DNA from: Lysobacter daejeonensis GH1-9
GTDB taxonomy: Bacteria; Pseudomonadota; Gammaproteobacteria; Xanthomonadales; Xanthomonadaceae
DNA: 64,000 nt
Reading direction: 5' to 3'
Assembly (NCBI RefSeq): GCF_000768355.1
Contig: NZ_AVPU01000007.1
Span: 62,001 to 126,000, forward strand
Below the pieces are notes generated by a model, which saw only the letters and a list, made by a program, of their open reading frames with translations, did not search any database and was not told the origin of the DNA. Positions 8,982-18,282 of this stretch are shown piece after piece (within the stretch, counting starts at the first letter, position 1; each line of letters begins with the position of its first letter). The position numbers and the translations under genes were made by a program.

Positions 8982-10831
8982 GCACCCCAGGCGCGGTGGA
9001 CTCCATGCGCACATCTCCGGCACTGCGTCAGCCCAGGGAGATCGTCGCTGCGTTCGGGATTCTGGTGGCATCGCTGGTCACCCACCTCTGGTTGCCGCTC
9101 CTGCATCCGACGCCGCTGATCTCCGATTTCCTGGGGATCGTGACCTTTGCCTCCGATCTGGCGGAGCACGGGCCGTTCGCGCCCGGCTGGTACTGGAACT
9201 TCTTCAGCGCGGGGACCCCAACGTTCCTGTCGATTCCCCTGGCACTGTCGGGCGCTGACGACGCGACGGTTGCGAGGGTGGTTACCGCTACAGTCCTGGC
9301 AATGCTGCCGTTGATCCCGCTGCTGGTGCTGCGTGGGGTGTTGCCCTTGTGGTCACGTCTGCTGGTGGCGGGGATCCTGACCCTGTTGCCATCCCTTGTC
9401 GTGTTTTCGGGTGTGGTGGCCCAGGACAACTGGGTGCAGCTGCCGACACTGGCATTGGCCAGCCTGGCAGTTCGGAACGCCTGCGGGGAGGGTCGTGGTT
9501 ATCCGGTATGGAGTGCCTTGCTCTGGTGCGTGGCGCTGTATGTCCGGCAGGAGATGCTGGTGGCGCTGTTGCCGCTTGCATTGCTGGCGGCATGGCCCGT
9601 GCGCCATCCGCCGGCCGTGCGTTCATTAGTCCTGTTCTCGGGTGTCGCGCTGGTACTGATGCTGGGAGTGGCCAGCCAGCGACAGATTGCGACCGGCGAT
9701 TTCTCGTTGGCGTCCCGACACGGCGGGTCTTCAATGTTGGGATCCTATGTGCCCGGTGCGGGCTTCGGCTGGATCGCCCACGACGACTTCATCGCCTGGC
9801 GGGAGCCCGCATTGTCGGGCGACGCCGAGCGTGTCCGCGCAGAGGCGGGCCGGTTGGCAATTGAAGAGATTCGCGCGCGGCCATTCTTTCACCTGGTGCG
9901 CCGCGCCGGTGCAGTGCTGGACACCGCGACCACACGGGATGGGACACTGCAGTATTGGGCGTTCGCCGCCGACGACGGGGTTACGGGCGGCCGGAGTCCA
10001 GTCGAGGCCGCATCGGCCGCGCGCCTAGGGCAGGTTTCGTCGAAGCCCGTCCTTTACGCGTCCATCCTCTTGCACGCGTTGTTCCTGGGAGCTGCGTATC
10101 TTGGGTTCAAGACGCGTGATCGGGCGCTGATGGCCATCGCGATTGCGGTCCTGCTCAAGGTCGGAATCCATTTCGTCGTGGCGGTCCAGGCCCGGTTCTT
10201 CCTGGTGGTGTTTGTCCTGGAGGCCTTGGCGATAGGCGTGGCGGCCGCGCGACTGCATCACTCGCGAGCGTCGCTGCGTGGCACTGGCATCGTCGCACTT
10301 GCGTCAGGGCTTCTGCTCTTGGGGGCGACCACCGGACTTGATCGCCTGAATGAATGGGTTCGCGCCCAGGATGCCGCCTGGGTGACGGCGGGCAAGCGTC
10401 AATACCGGGTACGGTTGCCGCATGCCGTTGCAGATTGTCAGTTGGAGGGTGGCCGGGTACTGTCGGCCGGGCCTTCAGGATTCATGTTCGCCGTCGAGCA
10501 CTCCGATCCCGAGCCCGGCGAATATGCGGAGCTTCGTTGCCAGCTTGCTGCCTTGGGCGATGGCGGCGAGGTAACGCTGGAGGTTGAGGACCGTTACGCA
10601 CCGGGTGGATTCCTTGACCGCATGTTTCAGGTTGTGGAGATCGGGGATGCAACAGTGCGCAGGCACGATGTCGCAGCCGAGGCAGGGTCGGGTTGGTGGC
10701 GCCAGCGGATCCCGGTGGCGGCGGGCACGAGGCAGGCCGTGCGCATCCGGGTTGAAGCGCTGCGTCCCGACAAGGGGCCTGGCTGGGGAAATGCCGCTCA
10801 GACCTCGGTACGGTTCACCGAGGCCCAGTAG
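8978..10831 (+). CDS. Large membrane protein, glycosyltransferase family C (GT39-like)
   Basis: This 617-residue polytopic membrane protein has about ten hydrophobic helices between residues 25 and 450, then a soluble C-terminal region of about 150 residues. The N-terminal loop LISDFLGIVTFASDLAEHGP sits where GT-C enzymes, which use polyprenyl-phosphate sugars in the periplasm, carry an acidic catalytic motif. The preceding gene may make the polyprenyl-linked donor, so a periplasmic decoration step is plausible. The ATG at 8978 overlaps the previous stop (ATGA). The 3' end overlaps the opposite-strand methyltransferase gene by 17 bases. No specific product name can be supported. Confidence 0.6.
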   Translation: MSTPGAVDSMRTSPALRQPREIVAAFGILVASLVTHLWLPLLHPTPLISDFLGIVTFASDLAEHGPFAPGWYWNFFSAGTPTFLSIPLALSGADDATVARVVTATVLAMLPLIPLLVLRGVLPLWSRLLVAGILTLLPSLVVFSGVVAQDNWVQLPTLALASLAVRNACGEGRGYPVWSALLWCVALYVRQEMLVALLPLALLAAWPVRHPPAVRSLVLFSGVALVLMLGVASQRQIATGDFSLASRHGGSSMLGSYVPGAGFGWIAHDDFIAWREPALSGDAERVRAEAGRLAIEEIRARPFFHLVRRAGAVLDTATTRDGTLQYWAFAADDGVTGGRSPVEAASAARLGQVSSKPVLYASILLHALFLGAAYLGFKTRDRALMAIAIAVLLKVGIHFVVAVQARFFLVVFVLEALAIGVAAARLHHSRASLRGTGIVALASGLLLLGATTGLDRLNEWVRAQDAAWVTAGKRQYRVRLPHAVADCQLEGGRVLSAGPSGFMFAVEHSDPEPGEYAELRCQLAALGDGGEVTLEVEDRYAPGGFLDRMFQVVEIGDATVRRHDVAAEAGSGWWRQRIPVAAGTRQAVRIRVEALRPDKGPGWGNAAQTSVRFTEAQ

Positions 10832-11585
10832 TGCTGCTGGCCAGGGGCTTCTGCAGCACTGCCAGCATTCGCGTGGAAAATAGCCAAGGAAACGCATCCA
10901 GCATGCGGTCCAACGACCGCATGGCCGGATACGCGTTGTCGGGATACAACTGGCGCTTGGAGTAACCACCTGACGCAACATAGGACAACTGTGCGAAGCG
11001 CTTCAGTGCAATCTGCTCCAGGCCTTCGACAGGCTCTGTCATTGCCGAGCGTGTGAATATCCTGGACGCATTGCCTTGCGCGGCGTAATAGTCCACGTCA
11101 TTCGGAGTCCAGCCGTCGGGGGCAAGCCAGCTGATCCTTTCGCCGAGCGCGATGGGCTCGTGATGGAACAGGCCGAACACTGCGCGACCGAGCAGGCCCA
11201 TGGCGGGCTCGTAGATGAGAACGCGACCGCCGGGCACAAGTACACGTGCGAGTTCGCGCAGTGCGGTGCCGGGATATCTCAGGTGGTGGAAGACATCAAA
11301 CAGGATGAGGTTCGCGACAGACTGGTCAGCGAATGAGAGCGCATACGCGTTTTCTGTCTGGTCAAGCCATGGGTTGGGGAACAGGTCGGTGCGAAGGCAG
11401 TCGGGGATGACCTCCTTGATGTTGCCAATCCCAGAGCCGATTTCCGCGGTCAGTCCAGGGACACTTGCCAGTTCCTTGGCGATTTCCTCGTGCATGTCGC
11501 GGTAGACGCGCCAAAGCAGGGGCTTGGCATGCCAAGCCTCCAGATTGGCCTCGACCTCACGATTGTGTTGTGCGACTTCAGTCAC
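10815..11585 (-). CDS. Class I SAM-dependent methyltransferase
   Basis: This 256-residue methyltransferase has motif I AEIGSGIGNIKEV near residue 48 and the later stretch LILFDVFHHLRYPGTALREL, typical of Methyltransf_11 enzymes where a bad-news loop is followed by LVPGGRVLIYEP. It sits on the opposite strand to the glycosyltransferase operon and converges with it, its 3' end overlapping the membrane-protein gene by 17 bases. By position it may methylate an O-antigen sugar or the glycan terminus, but the substrate is unknown. The second methyltransferase gene lies 66 bases upstream and the two may be co-transcribed. Confidence 0.8.
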   Translation of the reverse strand: MTEVAQHNREVEANLEAWHAKPLLWRVYRDMHEEIAKELASVPGLTAEIGSGIGNIKEVIPDCLRTDLFPNPWLDQTENAYALSFADQSVANLILFDVFHHLRYPGTALRELARVLVPGGRVLIYEPAMGLLGRAVFGLFHHEPIALGERISWLAPDGWTPNDVDYYAAQGNASRIFTRSAMTEPVEGLEQIALKRFAQLSYVASGGYSKRQLYPDNAYPAMRSLDRMLDAFPWLFSTRMLAVLQKPLASSTTGPR

Positions 11586-11651
11586 ATTCTCACCCTTGCT
11601 GGCAGTGTCTGACTCCGCAGGACATTCATGTCGTGCGGCGGGGGGCCCGGT

Positions 11652-12641
11652 TCAACCAAGCGCAGGCTTTCGGGCCTTGAACGTCCACGTTGGCTCAACG
11701 AAGTGGTGTGCAAAGTCCGTCATATCGCCGAGGATCGAGGCTGCGCCATACGCGGCAAGGAAGCGCTGCCCATAGTCCGAGAATGCGCGCGACAACTCCC
11801 GCCGAGTGAACCACGACAGGGAGCCGTGGGCGAGAAGGTAGTCAATCTTCCCGCACGCTTCGCCGAACGTTGAAAGCGCACGTGAAGGGTCGCTGGCGCC
11901 TGGTTCCAGGGAAACCTCCAGGCCGCTGGATCTCATGCGAGCCACATAATGCGCCGAAGGCAGATGTTCACCCATGTGTTCATAGGGGTCATCCCAGCCT
12001 TGCAGCTGGCGCTTGAGCTCTCTGCCTTCCTGCCGGCTGAGCAAGGTGAGGCCGGCAATGCGGAAGTGCCCATCCGCGATTACCTGGTGAATGCTGTCTT
12101 TGTTCGGCACCTGGAGCACAAACGTGCCGCCCGGGCGAAGCAGTCGGGCGGCGATCGCGACCATGGCGTCGGGATCGCCGACATGCTCTATCACGTCGCT
12201 GCACAGGATCAGGTCGAACGTTCCCAGCTCATCCAGGTTGCACGTGAGTACATCCAGGCATTTGATGCGGTCGCCTTGCGGGCCGAGATTGAGACGGGCG
12301 TACTCGGCCAGCGTCGGGTCAATCTCGATGCCAATCGCGTCCCGGCCGGCAGCGGAAAACGCCCGAATGGCTCCCCCTTGGCCGCATCCGATGTCCAGGA
12401 CCCGCTGATGCGGTGCGCGGGGCCCGACGTCGAACTGGCGACGCACGGACTCACCTCGTTGGTTTGTCGACAGGGCGTAATCGAGGTATAGGCGCTGAGT
12501 TTCTCCCAGGCCACCAAGAAACGAATTCACGTCAACAGTGGGAGCGTGGGCGAGCCGGTTGTCGGCGATGTAACGGGAGCAGAACTCCGTGCTGATTCCA
12601 TAGCGCTTGGCCAGCGCGGAAGCCAATTCTTGCTGGTTCAT
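11652..12641 (-). CDS. Class I SAM-dependent methyltransferase
   Basis: The 329-residue protein carries VLDIGCGQGGAIRAF as motif I near residue 80, DAIGIEIDPTLAEYA as motif II, LILCSDVIEHVGDPDAM as motif IV and LLRPGGTFVLQVPN as motif V. This is a complete Methyltransf_11/23 core. Residues 1-70 and the last 90 residues are extensions of unknown role. It is located between the O-antigen operon and etfA and reads toward the operon. A hairpin at 12788-12812 separates it from etfA, so it probably has its own promoter in the 145-base gap. Glycan methylation is likely from context but not shown. Confidence 0.85.
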   Translation of the reverse strand: MNQQELASALAKRYGISTEFCSRYIADNRLAHAPTVDVNSFLGGLGETQRLYLDYALSTNQRGESVRRQFDVGPRAPHQRVLDIGCGQGGAIRAFSAAGRDAIGIEIDPTLAEYARLNLGPQGDRIKCLDVLTCNLDELGTFDLILCSDVIEHVGDPDAMVAIAARLLRPGGTFVLQVPNKDSIHQVIADGHFRIAGLTLLSRQEGRELKRQLQGWDDPYEHMGEHLPSAHYVARMRSSGLEVSLEPGASDPSRALSTFGEACGKIDYLLAHGSLSWFTRRELSRAFSDYGQRFLAAYGAASILGDMTDFAHHFVEPTWTFKARKPALG

Positions 12642-12787
12642 GTTCTAAGCCTGCTCTCCTGGTGCATCCGCCGTTCCTTGCCTGACACCAGGCGCCGACC
12701 ACGGGGATGCCTCGAAGCTTATAACAGTTCGTCATGTTGTTCAGGTGGACACCAGCGGGGTCCAGACGGCGACCGGCCCATGAATGA

Positions 12788-12812
12788 AAACGGCGCCGTA
12801 ACGGCGCCGTTT
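12788..12812 (-). terminator. Hairpin terminator after etfA
   Basis: An 11-bp perfect stem (AAACGGCGCCG / CGGCGCCGTTT) with a 3-base loop lies 25 bases after the etfA stop. On the minus strand it continues into a short T run, which fits an intrinsic terminator ending the etfB-etfA transcript. Confidence 0.75.
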
Positions 12813-12836
12813 CATCTTCAACAGTAGACGCCTGGG

Positions 12837-13781
12837 TCAGGCACTGAGCGCGTCCTGCAACTCCGGCAACAGCGCAAACAAATCGCCAACCAGCCCGATA
12901 TCCGCAATCTCGAAAATTGGTGCATCGCCATCCTTGTTGATCGCCACGATCGTGCCTGCATCCTTGATGCCAGTCAGGTGTTGGATCGCGCCCGAGATGC
13001 CGACTGCGACATACAGCTCCGGCGCGATGATCTTGCCGGTCTGGCCGACTTGCAGCTCATTGGGCACGTAACCGGCATCCACCGCGGCACGCGAGGCGCC
13101 CACGGCGGCGCCCAGCTTGTCGGCCAGGTCGTAAATGATCTTGAAGTTCTCGGCCGAGCCGACGCCACGACCACCGGAAACCACGCGCTTGGCGCTCTGC
13201 AGGTCCGGGCGGTCCGACTTGCCGGCGGCGAGCCCGACATAGCGGGTGTGGGCGGGCAGGGATGCGTCCGGTGACGCCGGTTCAATCGCGGCATTGCCGC
13301 CCTTGTTGGCTTCGGGCCAGGACGCCGTACGCACGGTGGCGACCACCGGTGCGTTGGCCGGGGCCTCGACGGTGACGATCGCGTTGCCCGCGTAGATCGG
13401 GCGCTTGAACGTGTGGCTGCCTTCCACGGCCATCACGTCCGACACCTGCGAGACGCCCAGCAGGGCGGCCACGCACGGCATCAGGTCCTTGCCGAAGGTG
13501 GTGGAGGGACCGAAGACGTGGCTGTAGCCGGCGGCCAGCGCGGCCACCTGCGGCGCCTGCACCTGGGCGATGGCGTTGGCGTTGGCGGGGTTGGTTACCG
13601 TCAGCACCCTTCGCACGCTGTCGATCATGGCGGCGTCGGCGGCGATGGTCGCCGGGTCGGCGGCCAGCACCACGATGTCGATGGCGGCGGGGTTCAGGGC
13701 TTTGGCGGCGGACACGCACTTGGCGGTGGAGGGGTTGAGCTTGCCGTCGAGGTGCTCGGCGACGATCAGGACGTTGGACAT
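12837..13781 (-). CDS. etfA: Electron transfer flavoprotein alpha subunit
   Basis: EtfA is the FAD-binding subunit that takes electrons from acyl-CoA and other dehydrogenases and hands them to ETF-ubiquinone oxidoreductase. Its 314 residues match the family. The C-terminal FAD domain is clear: [20 protein letters not shown], then [19 protein letters not shown] and [17 protein letters not shown]. It follows etfB by 17 bases in one operon. In Xanthomonas, etfA marks one edge of the LPS cluster, as here. The electron acceptor gene is at 24404-26011 in this window. Confidence 0.97.
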   Translation of the reverse strand: MSNVLIVAEHLDGKLNPSTAKCVSAAKALNPAAIDIVVLAADPATIAADAAMIDSVRRVLTVTNPANANAIAQVQAPQVAALAAGYSHVFGPSTTFGKDLMPCVAALLGVSQVSDVMAVEGSHTFKRPIYAGNAIVTVEAPANAPVVATVRTASWPEANKGGNAAIEPASPDASLPAHTRYVGLAAGKSDRPDLQSAKRVVSGGRGVGSAENFKIIYDLADKLGAAVGASRAAVDAGYVPNELQVGQTGKIIAPELYVAVGISGAIQHLTGIKDAGTIVAINKDGDAPIFEIADIGLVGDLFALLPELQDALSA

Positions 13782-13798
13782 GTCGTAATTCCTCGAAC

Positions 13799-14545
13799 TC
13801 AGAGCAGGCCCTTGGCCTTCAGTGCCGCGACCAGTTCGGCCGCATCCTTCACCATGACGCCCTTGCTGCGCTTGGCCGGCGGGGCGTAGTGCGTGGTCTT
13901 AAGGCCGTCGCCTTCCTGCACGCCGAGGTCGGCGAACGCGATGGTCTCCATCGGCTTGCTCTTGGCCTTCATGATGTCGGGCAGCTTGATGAAGCGCGGC
14001 TCGTTCAGGCGCAGGTCGGTGGTGACCACGGCCGGCAGGTCCACTTCCAGCGTCTCCAGGCCAGCGTCGACCTCGCGGGTCACCGTGGCCTTGCCGTCGG
14101 CGACCTCGAGCTTGCTGGCGAAGGTGGCCTGCGGGCGCCCCCACAGGGTGGCCAGCATCTGGCCGGTCTGGTTGGCGTCGTCGTCGATCGCCTGCTTGCC
14201 GAGGATCACCAGGTCCGGCTGCTCCTTTTCGACCAACTTGAGCAGGGCACGGGCGGCGGTCAGTGACTGTAGCGGTCCATCGGCGACCACGTGGATGGCG
14301 CGGTTGGCACCCATGGCCAGGCCGTTGCGCAGGTGGGCCTGGGCGTCGGCAGGGGCGATGGTGGCGACCACGACCTCAGTGGCGATGCCCTTGTCGCGCA
14401 GGCGCAGGGCCTCTTCCAACGCAATCTCGTCGAACGGGTTGGCCGACAGCTTGACGCCGTCGGTGACCACGCCGGAGCCGTCCGGCTTGACCTGGATGCG
14501 GACGTTGTAGTCCACCACGCGCTTGTAGCCAACGAGGATCTTCAT
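13799..14545 (-). CDS. etfB: Electron transfer flavoprotein beta subunit
   Basis: EtfB (248 residues) is the AMP-binding partner of EtfA in the soluble cytoplasmic ETF heterodimer. Characteristic text includes MKILVGYKRVVDYNVRIQVK, NPFDEIALEEALRL and LGKQAIDDDANQTGQML. I chose the ATG at 14545, since the in-frame sequence upstream of it has no homology and the N-terminus MKILV is standard. The start is divergent from rmlB across 175 bases. Together with etfA it forms a two-gene operon ending at the hairpin at 12788-12812. Confidence 0.97.
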   Translation of the reverse strand: MKILVGYKRVVDYNVRIQVKPDGSGVVTDGVKLSANPFDEIALEEALRLRDKGIATEVVVATIAPADAQAHLRNGLAMGANRAIHVVADGPLQSLTAARALLKLVEKEQPDLVILGKQAIDDDANQTGQMLATLWGRPQATFASKLEVADGKATVTREVDAGLETLEVDLPAVVTTDLRLNEPRFIKLPDIMKAKSKPMETIAFADLGVQEGDGLKTTHYAPPAKRSKGVMVKDAAELVAALKAKGLL

Positions 14546-14682
14546 CGTGCGGGAATTCCTGGTGGGAGAGGGCCGGGAGCCATGAACCGCCCATTTTAGC
14601 CGGTTGTGATAGTTTCCGTTGATCTCCATACCTTAGCGCATGGGCGCGGAAAGAGTCTCCGAACCGGAGGGGACGCCAAAGC

Positions 14683-14688
14683 TACAAT
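14683..14688 (+). promoter_or_regulatory. Candidate -10 box for rmlBACD
   Basis: TACAAT, five of six matches to the sigma-70 -10 consensus, lies 32 bases upstream of the rmlB ATG in the etfB-rmlB divergent gap. A GGAG ribosome-binding site follows just before the start. No good -35 box is visible. The same TACAAT appears upstream of purL and lptF. Confidence 0.4.
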
Positions 14689-14720
14689 GATCGGTCGCAT
14701 CAGCGGAATTCTGGAGCAGC

Positions 14721-15776
14721 ATGGCAACGTGGCTAGTCACCGGCGGCGCCGGTTTCATTGGCGGCAACTTTGTGCTGGAGGCTATCCGGGCGGGCGTGAA
14801 GGTGGTCAACCTCGATGCCCTGACCTACGCAGGCAACCTGGACACCCTGGCCACCATCGCCGATAACCCCCGTCATGCCTTCGTCCAAGGCGACATCGGC
14901 GACGCGGCGCTGGTCGAGCGCCTGCTGCGCGAGCATCGGCCCGGGGCGGTGATCAACTTCGCCGCCGAGAGCCACGTCGACCGCTCCATCGACGGTCCGG
15001 CGGCGTTTGTCCAGACCAATGTGGTCGGCACCTTGGCACTGCTGGAGAAGACCCGCGATTACTGGAAGTCGCTGGACGCGCCGGTGCGCGATACGTTCCG
15101 TTTCCTGCACGTGTCCACCGATGAGGTGTACGGCACGCTGGGTGACACCGGCAAGTTCACCGAGACCACCCCATACGCGCCCAATTCGCCGTACTCGGCG
15201 TCGAAGGCCGCCTCCGACCATCTGGTGCGCGCCTTCCACCACACCTACGGACTGCCGGTGTTGACCACCAACTGCAGCAACAACTACGGCCCGTACCAGT
15301 TCCCCGAGAAGCTGATCCCGTTGGTGACCGCCAAGGCGCTGGCCGGCGAGCCGCTGCCGGTGTACGGCGACGGCCTGAACGTACGCGACTGGCTGTACGT
15401 GGGCGACCACTGCGCGGCTATCCGCCGCGTGCTGGAGGCGGGGTGCGTGGGTGAGACCTACAACGTGGGCGGCGACGCCGAGCGCACCAACATCACCGTA
15501 GTGAAGGCCATCTGCGCGCTGCTCGACCAGCGCCGCCCTTTGGCCGATGGCCGTGCGCGTGAATCGCTGATCACCTACGTCAAGGACCGCCCCGGTCATG
15601 ATCGTCGCTACGCCATCGACGCCAGCAAGCTGCACAACGAACTGGGCTGGTCGCCGTCGGTGACCTTCGAGGAAGGCATCGCCCGCACCGTTGACTGGTA
15701 CCTGGATAACCAGCCGTGGGTGCAGCGTGTGCTGGACGGCAGCTATCGCCTGGAACGCATCGGGGGCGCGGCGTGA
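14721..15776 (+). CDS. rmlB: dTDP-glucose 4,6-dehydratase
   Basis: RmlB catalyses the second step of dTDP-L-rhamnose synthesis, turning dTDP-glucose into the 4-keto-6-deoxy sugar. The 351-residue protein begins with the NAD-binding [11 protein letters not shown] and has HVSTDEVYG with the Thr-Asp-Glu catalytic set and [11 protein letters not shown] with the YxxxK pair of extended SDR enzymes. It is the first gene of rmlBACD; the next gene overlaps it by GTGA. In this family rhamnose is a common O-antigen and core sugar, in line with the upstream glycosyltransferase cluster. Confidence 0.97.
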   Translation: MATWLVTGGAGFIGGNFVLEAIRAGVKVVNLDALTYAGNLDTLATIADNPRHAFVQGDIGDAALVERLLREHRPGAVINFAAESHVDRSIDGPAAFVQTNVVGTLALLEKTRDYWKSLDAPVRDTFRFLHVSTDEVYGTLGDTGKFTETTPYAPNSPYSASKAASDHLVRAFHHTYGLPVLTTNCSNNYGPYQFPEKLIPLVTAKALAGEPLPVYGDGLNVRDWLYVGDHCAAIRRVLEAGCVGETYNVGGDAERTNITVVKAICALLDQRRPLADGRARESLITYVKDRPGHDRRYAIDASKLHNELGWSPSVTFEEGIARTVDWYLDNQPWVQRVLDGSYRLERIGGAA

Positions 15777-16687
15777 CCGCGCGCGCTCCGGTGGCGTCCA
15801 CCACCGGTCGCAAGGGCATCATCCTCGCCGGCGGTTCGGGCACGAGGCTGTATCCGATCACCCAGGCCATCAGCAAGCAACTGCTGCCGGTGTACGACAA
15901 GCCGATGATCTATTACCCGCTCAGCGTGCTGATGCTGGCGGGCATCCGCGAAGTGCTGGTGATCAACACCCCGCACGAGCAGGCGCTGTTCAAGGCCTTG
16001 CTGGGCGATGGTTCGCAGTGGGGGATGAAGATCGAGTACGCCGTGCAACCCAGCCCCGACGGGCTGGCGCAGGCGTTCCTGATCGGGCGCGAGTTCCTGG
16101 CCGGCAGCCCGAGTTGCCTTGTGCTGGGTGACAACATCTTCCACGGCCCCGGCCTGACCGCGATGCTGCGGCGCGCGGACGAGCGCTTGGACAGCGCCAC
16201 GGTGTTCGGCTACTGGGTCAAGGACCCGGAGCGCTACGGCGTGGCCGAATTCGATGCCGAAGGCCGCGTGGTGGGTTTGGAAGAGAAGCCGGCCAAGCCA
16301 CGCTCCAACTATGCGGTGACGGGCCTCTACTTTTACGACGGCCGCGTCAGCGATCTCGCCGCGGACCTCAAGCCATCGTCGCGTGGCGAGCTGGAGATCA
16401 CCGATCTCAACAAGTGCTACCTCGACGAGGGCGCGCTGCATCTGGAGCGCCTGGGTCGCGGTTATGCCTGGCTGGATACCGGCACGCACCAGTCGCTGCT
16501 GGAGGCATCCAACTACATCGAGACTATCGAGGCGCGGCAGGGCTTGCGTGTGTGCTGCCCCGAAGAGATCGCCTGGAACAACGGCTGGATCGGCAACGAC
16601 GATCTGGTCCAATTGGCCAAACCGCTCAGCAAGAACGGCTACGGCCAGTATCTGCTCAACCTGATCGATCGCGGCTACGTGCCCTGA
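15773..16687 (+). CDS. rmlA: Glucose-1-phosphate thymidylyltransferase
   Basis: RmlA makes dTDP-glucose from dTTP and glucose-1-phosphate, the first step of dTDP-L-rhamnose synthesis, and is usually inhibited by the end product. The nucleotidyltransferase motif [16 protein letters not shown] is followed by [17 protein letters not shown]. The 304-residue length fits. I chose the GTG at 15773, which overlaps the rmlB stop; this adds about 15 residues before the conserved core, and no better internal start is seen. It lies between rmlB and rmlC, the Xanthomonas gene order. Confidence 0.97.
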   Translation: MTARAPVASTTGRKGIILAGGSGTRLYPITQAISKQLLPVYDKPMIYYPLSVLMLAGIREVLVINTPHEQALFKALLGDGSQWGMKIEYAVQPSPDGLAQAFLIGREFLAGSPSCLVLGDNIFHGPGLTAMLRRADERLDSATVFGYWVKDPERYGVAEFDAEGRVVGLEEKPAKPRSNYAVTGLYFYDGRVSDLAADLKPSSRGELEITDLNKCYLDEGALHLERLGRGYAWLDTGTHQSLLEASNYIETIEARQGLRVCCPEEIAWNNGWIGNDDLVQLAKPLSKNGYGQYLLNLIDRGYVP

Positions 16688-16693
16688 GGCGCC

Positions 16694-17254
16694 ATGAAAG
16701 TCATTGAAACGGATCTTGCGGGCTGTCTGGTGTTCGAGCCTCGCGTGTTCGGCGACGACCGCGGCTACTTCTTCGAATCGTTCAACCACGACAGGCTGGC
16801 ACCGCTCGGTTTGGCGCCACAATTCGTGCAGGGCAACGTCTCGCGCTCGGCGCGGGGCGTGCTGCGCGGCTTGCACTACCAGTGGCCCAATCCACAGGGC
16901 AAGTATGTGTCGGTGCTGGAAGGCGAGGTCTGGGACGTGGCGGTGGATGTCCGCCGCGGTTCGCCCACGTTCGGCAAGTGGACGGCGATTCTGCTGAGCG
17001 CGGAGAACAAGCGCCATTTCTGGATTCCCGAAGGGTTTGCCCATGGCTTCGTTGCCTTGAGCGAGCATGCGCTGTTCACCTACCTGTGCACGGCGACCTA
17101 CGATCCGGCGGCCGACGCGAATCTGCGCTGGGACGACCCGGCGCTGGGCATCGACTGGCCGGTTGCCGAGCCACGATTGTCGGCCAAGGATGCGGTGGCG
17201 CCGTTGCTGGCGGACATTCCCCTGGATCGTCTGCCTGCCTACCAGGGCGCGTGA
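16694..17254 (+). CDS. rmlC: dTDP-4-dehydrorhamnose 3,5-epimerase
   Basis: RmlC (186 residues) epimerises the 4-keto sugar at C3 and C5, the third step to dTDP-L-rhamnose. It is a cupin dimer. Visible landmarks are RGYFFESFNHDR, SARGVLRGLHYQWP with the substrate-binding residues, and RHFWIPEGFAHGF including the active-site His-Asp region. It starts 6 bases after rmlA and rmlD follows immediately, so all four genes form one operon. Confidence 0.97.
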   Translation: MKVIETDLAGCLVFEPRVFGDDRGYFFESFNHDRLAPLGLAPQFVQGNVSRSARGVLRGLHYQWPNPQGKYVSVLEGEVWDVAVDVRRGSPTFGKWTAILLSAENKRHFWIPEGFAHGFVALSEHALFTYLCTATYDPAADANLRWDDPALGIDWPVAEPRLSAKDAVAPLLADIPLDRLPAYQGA

Positions 17255-17255
17255 C

Positions 17256-18155
17256 ATGCGCATCCTGCTGATCGGCGGCAACGGCCAGGTGGGCCACGCA
17301 TTGCGGCGTAGTCTGGCTCCGCTCGGGCAGGTGGTGGTGACCACCCGTAGCGGTCTCCTGCCGGGTGATGCGACATGCGAATCGCTGGACCTGGCTGTGC
17401 CCGGCGATGCAGCGCGCGCCGTGCATCGGTTGTCGCCGGACTTCGTGGTGAACGCCGCGGCCTGGACCGCGGTGGACAAGGCCGAGACCGAGCCCGATGC
17501 GGCGTTTCGCGCCAATGCGGGCGCGGTCGGGGAAATCGCCGGCGCGTGTGCCGAGCGTGGCGTGCCGCTGGTGCATTACTCCACCGATTATGTCTTTGAT
17601 GGCAGCGCATCGCGGCCCTATCTGCCACAGGACCCGACGGCGCCGCTGGGCGTGTACGGGGCGAGCAAGCTGGCCGGCGAAACGGCTGTGCGCGACAGCG
17701 GCGCACGCCACCTCATCCTCCGTACCGCTTGGGTCTATGGCCTGCATGGCCACAACTTCCTGCGGACCATGCTGCGACTGGGCGCCGAGCGCGAAGAGCT
17801 GCGCGTGGTGGCCGACCAGGTGGGGAGCCCGACGCCCGCATGGTTGATCGCAGACGTGACCGCAACGATCCTGCGGCAGGGCATCGGTAGCGGCGGAACC
17901 CACCACCTGGTGGCGGCCGGTCAGACCAGTTGGCATGGCTTTGCCGATGCGATCATGGAGGAGGCGGTGGCGGCCGGATTGCTGGCCAGGCGCCCGCGGG
18001 TCGTGCCAATCGGCACGGCCGAATATCCGACACCGGCTGCACGGCCCGCATGGTCAGTGCTCGACACGGGCTCGTTGCGGCAACAGTGGGCGGTTTCATT
18101 GCCCGATTGGCGAGGTGCGTTGGCGGTCACGCTGCGGCCGCCCGAGGCCGTCTGA
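17256..18155 (+). CDS. rmlD: dTDP-4-dehydrorhamnose reductase
   Basis: RmlD (299 residues) reduces the last intermediate to dTDP-L-rhamnose with NAD(P)H. The N-terminus MRILLIGGNGQVGHALRR is the Rossmann nucleotide site; VNAAAWTAVDKAE and HYSTDYVFDG are family signatures; YGASKLAGE contains the YxxxK pair. The ATG at 17256 comes one base after the rmlC stop. In X. campestris, rmlD is followed by xanA/xanB in the LPS region, but these are absent here and the CoA-transferase genes come next. Confidence 0.97.
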   Translation: MRILLIGGNGQVGHALRRSLAPLGQVVVTTRSGLLPGDATCESLDLAVPGDAARAVHRLSPDFVVNAAAWTAVDKAETEPDAAFRANAGAVGEIAGACAERGVPLVHYSTDYVFDGSASRPYLPQDPTAPLGVYGASKLAGETAVRDSGARHLILRTAWVYGLHGHNFLRTMLRLGAEREELRVVADQVGSPTPAWLIADVTATILRQGIGSGGTHHLVAAGQTSWHGFADAIMEEAVAAGLLARRPRVVPIGTAEYPTPAARPAWSVLDTGSLRQQWAVSLPDWRGALAVTLRPPEAV

Positions 18156-18282
18156 TACTTGAACGCATGGTGGGTGGAGGTCGTAGGCGATGTTGCCGAC
18201 GGCCCTCCATGCCCACTCGTACAGTGTCGGCGGCAGTGGCGCACCGGTAAACTTGGCGCTCTCCCGCATGGAGTTGTGCCCC
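18156..18282 (+). other. Gap between rmlD and the CoA-transferase genes
   Basis: This 127-base gap holds no xanA/xanB genes and no clear terminator. The CoA-transferase genes may be read with rml or from their own promoter; neither can be seen. Confidence 0.5.

Noticed and set aside
15743-17515. A 590-codon minus-strand frame opposite rmlA, rmlC and rmlD
   Set aside because: Antisense to three intact rml genes; no family text.
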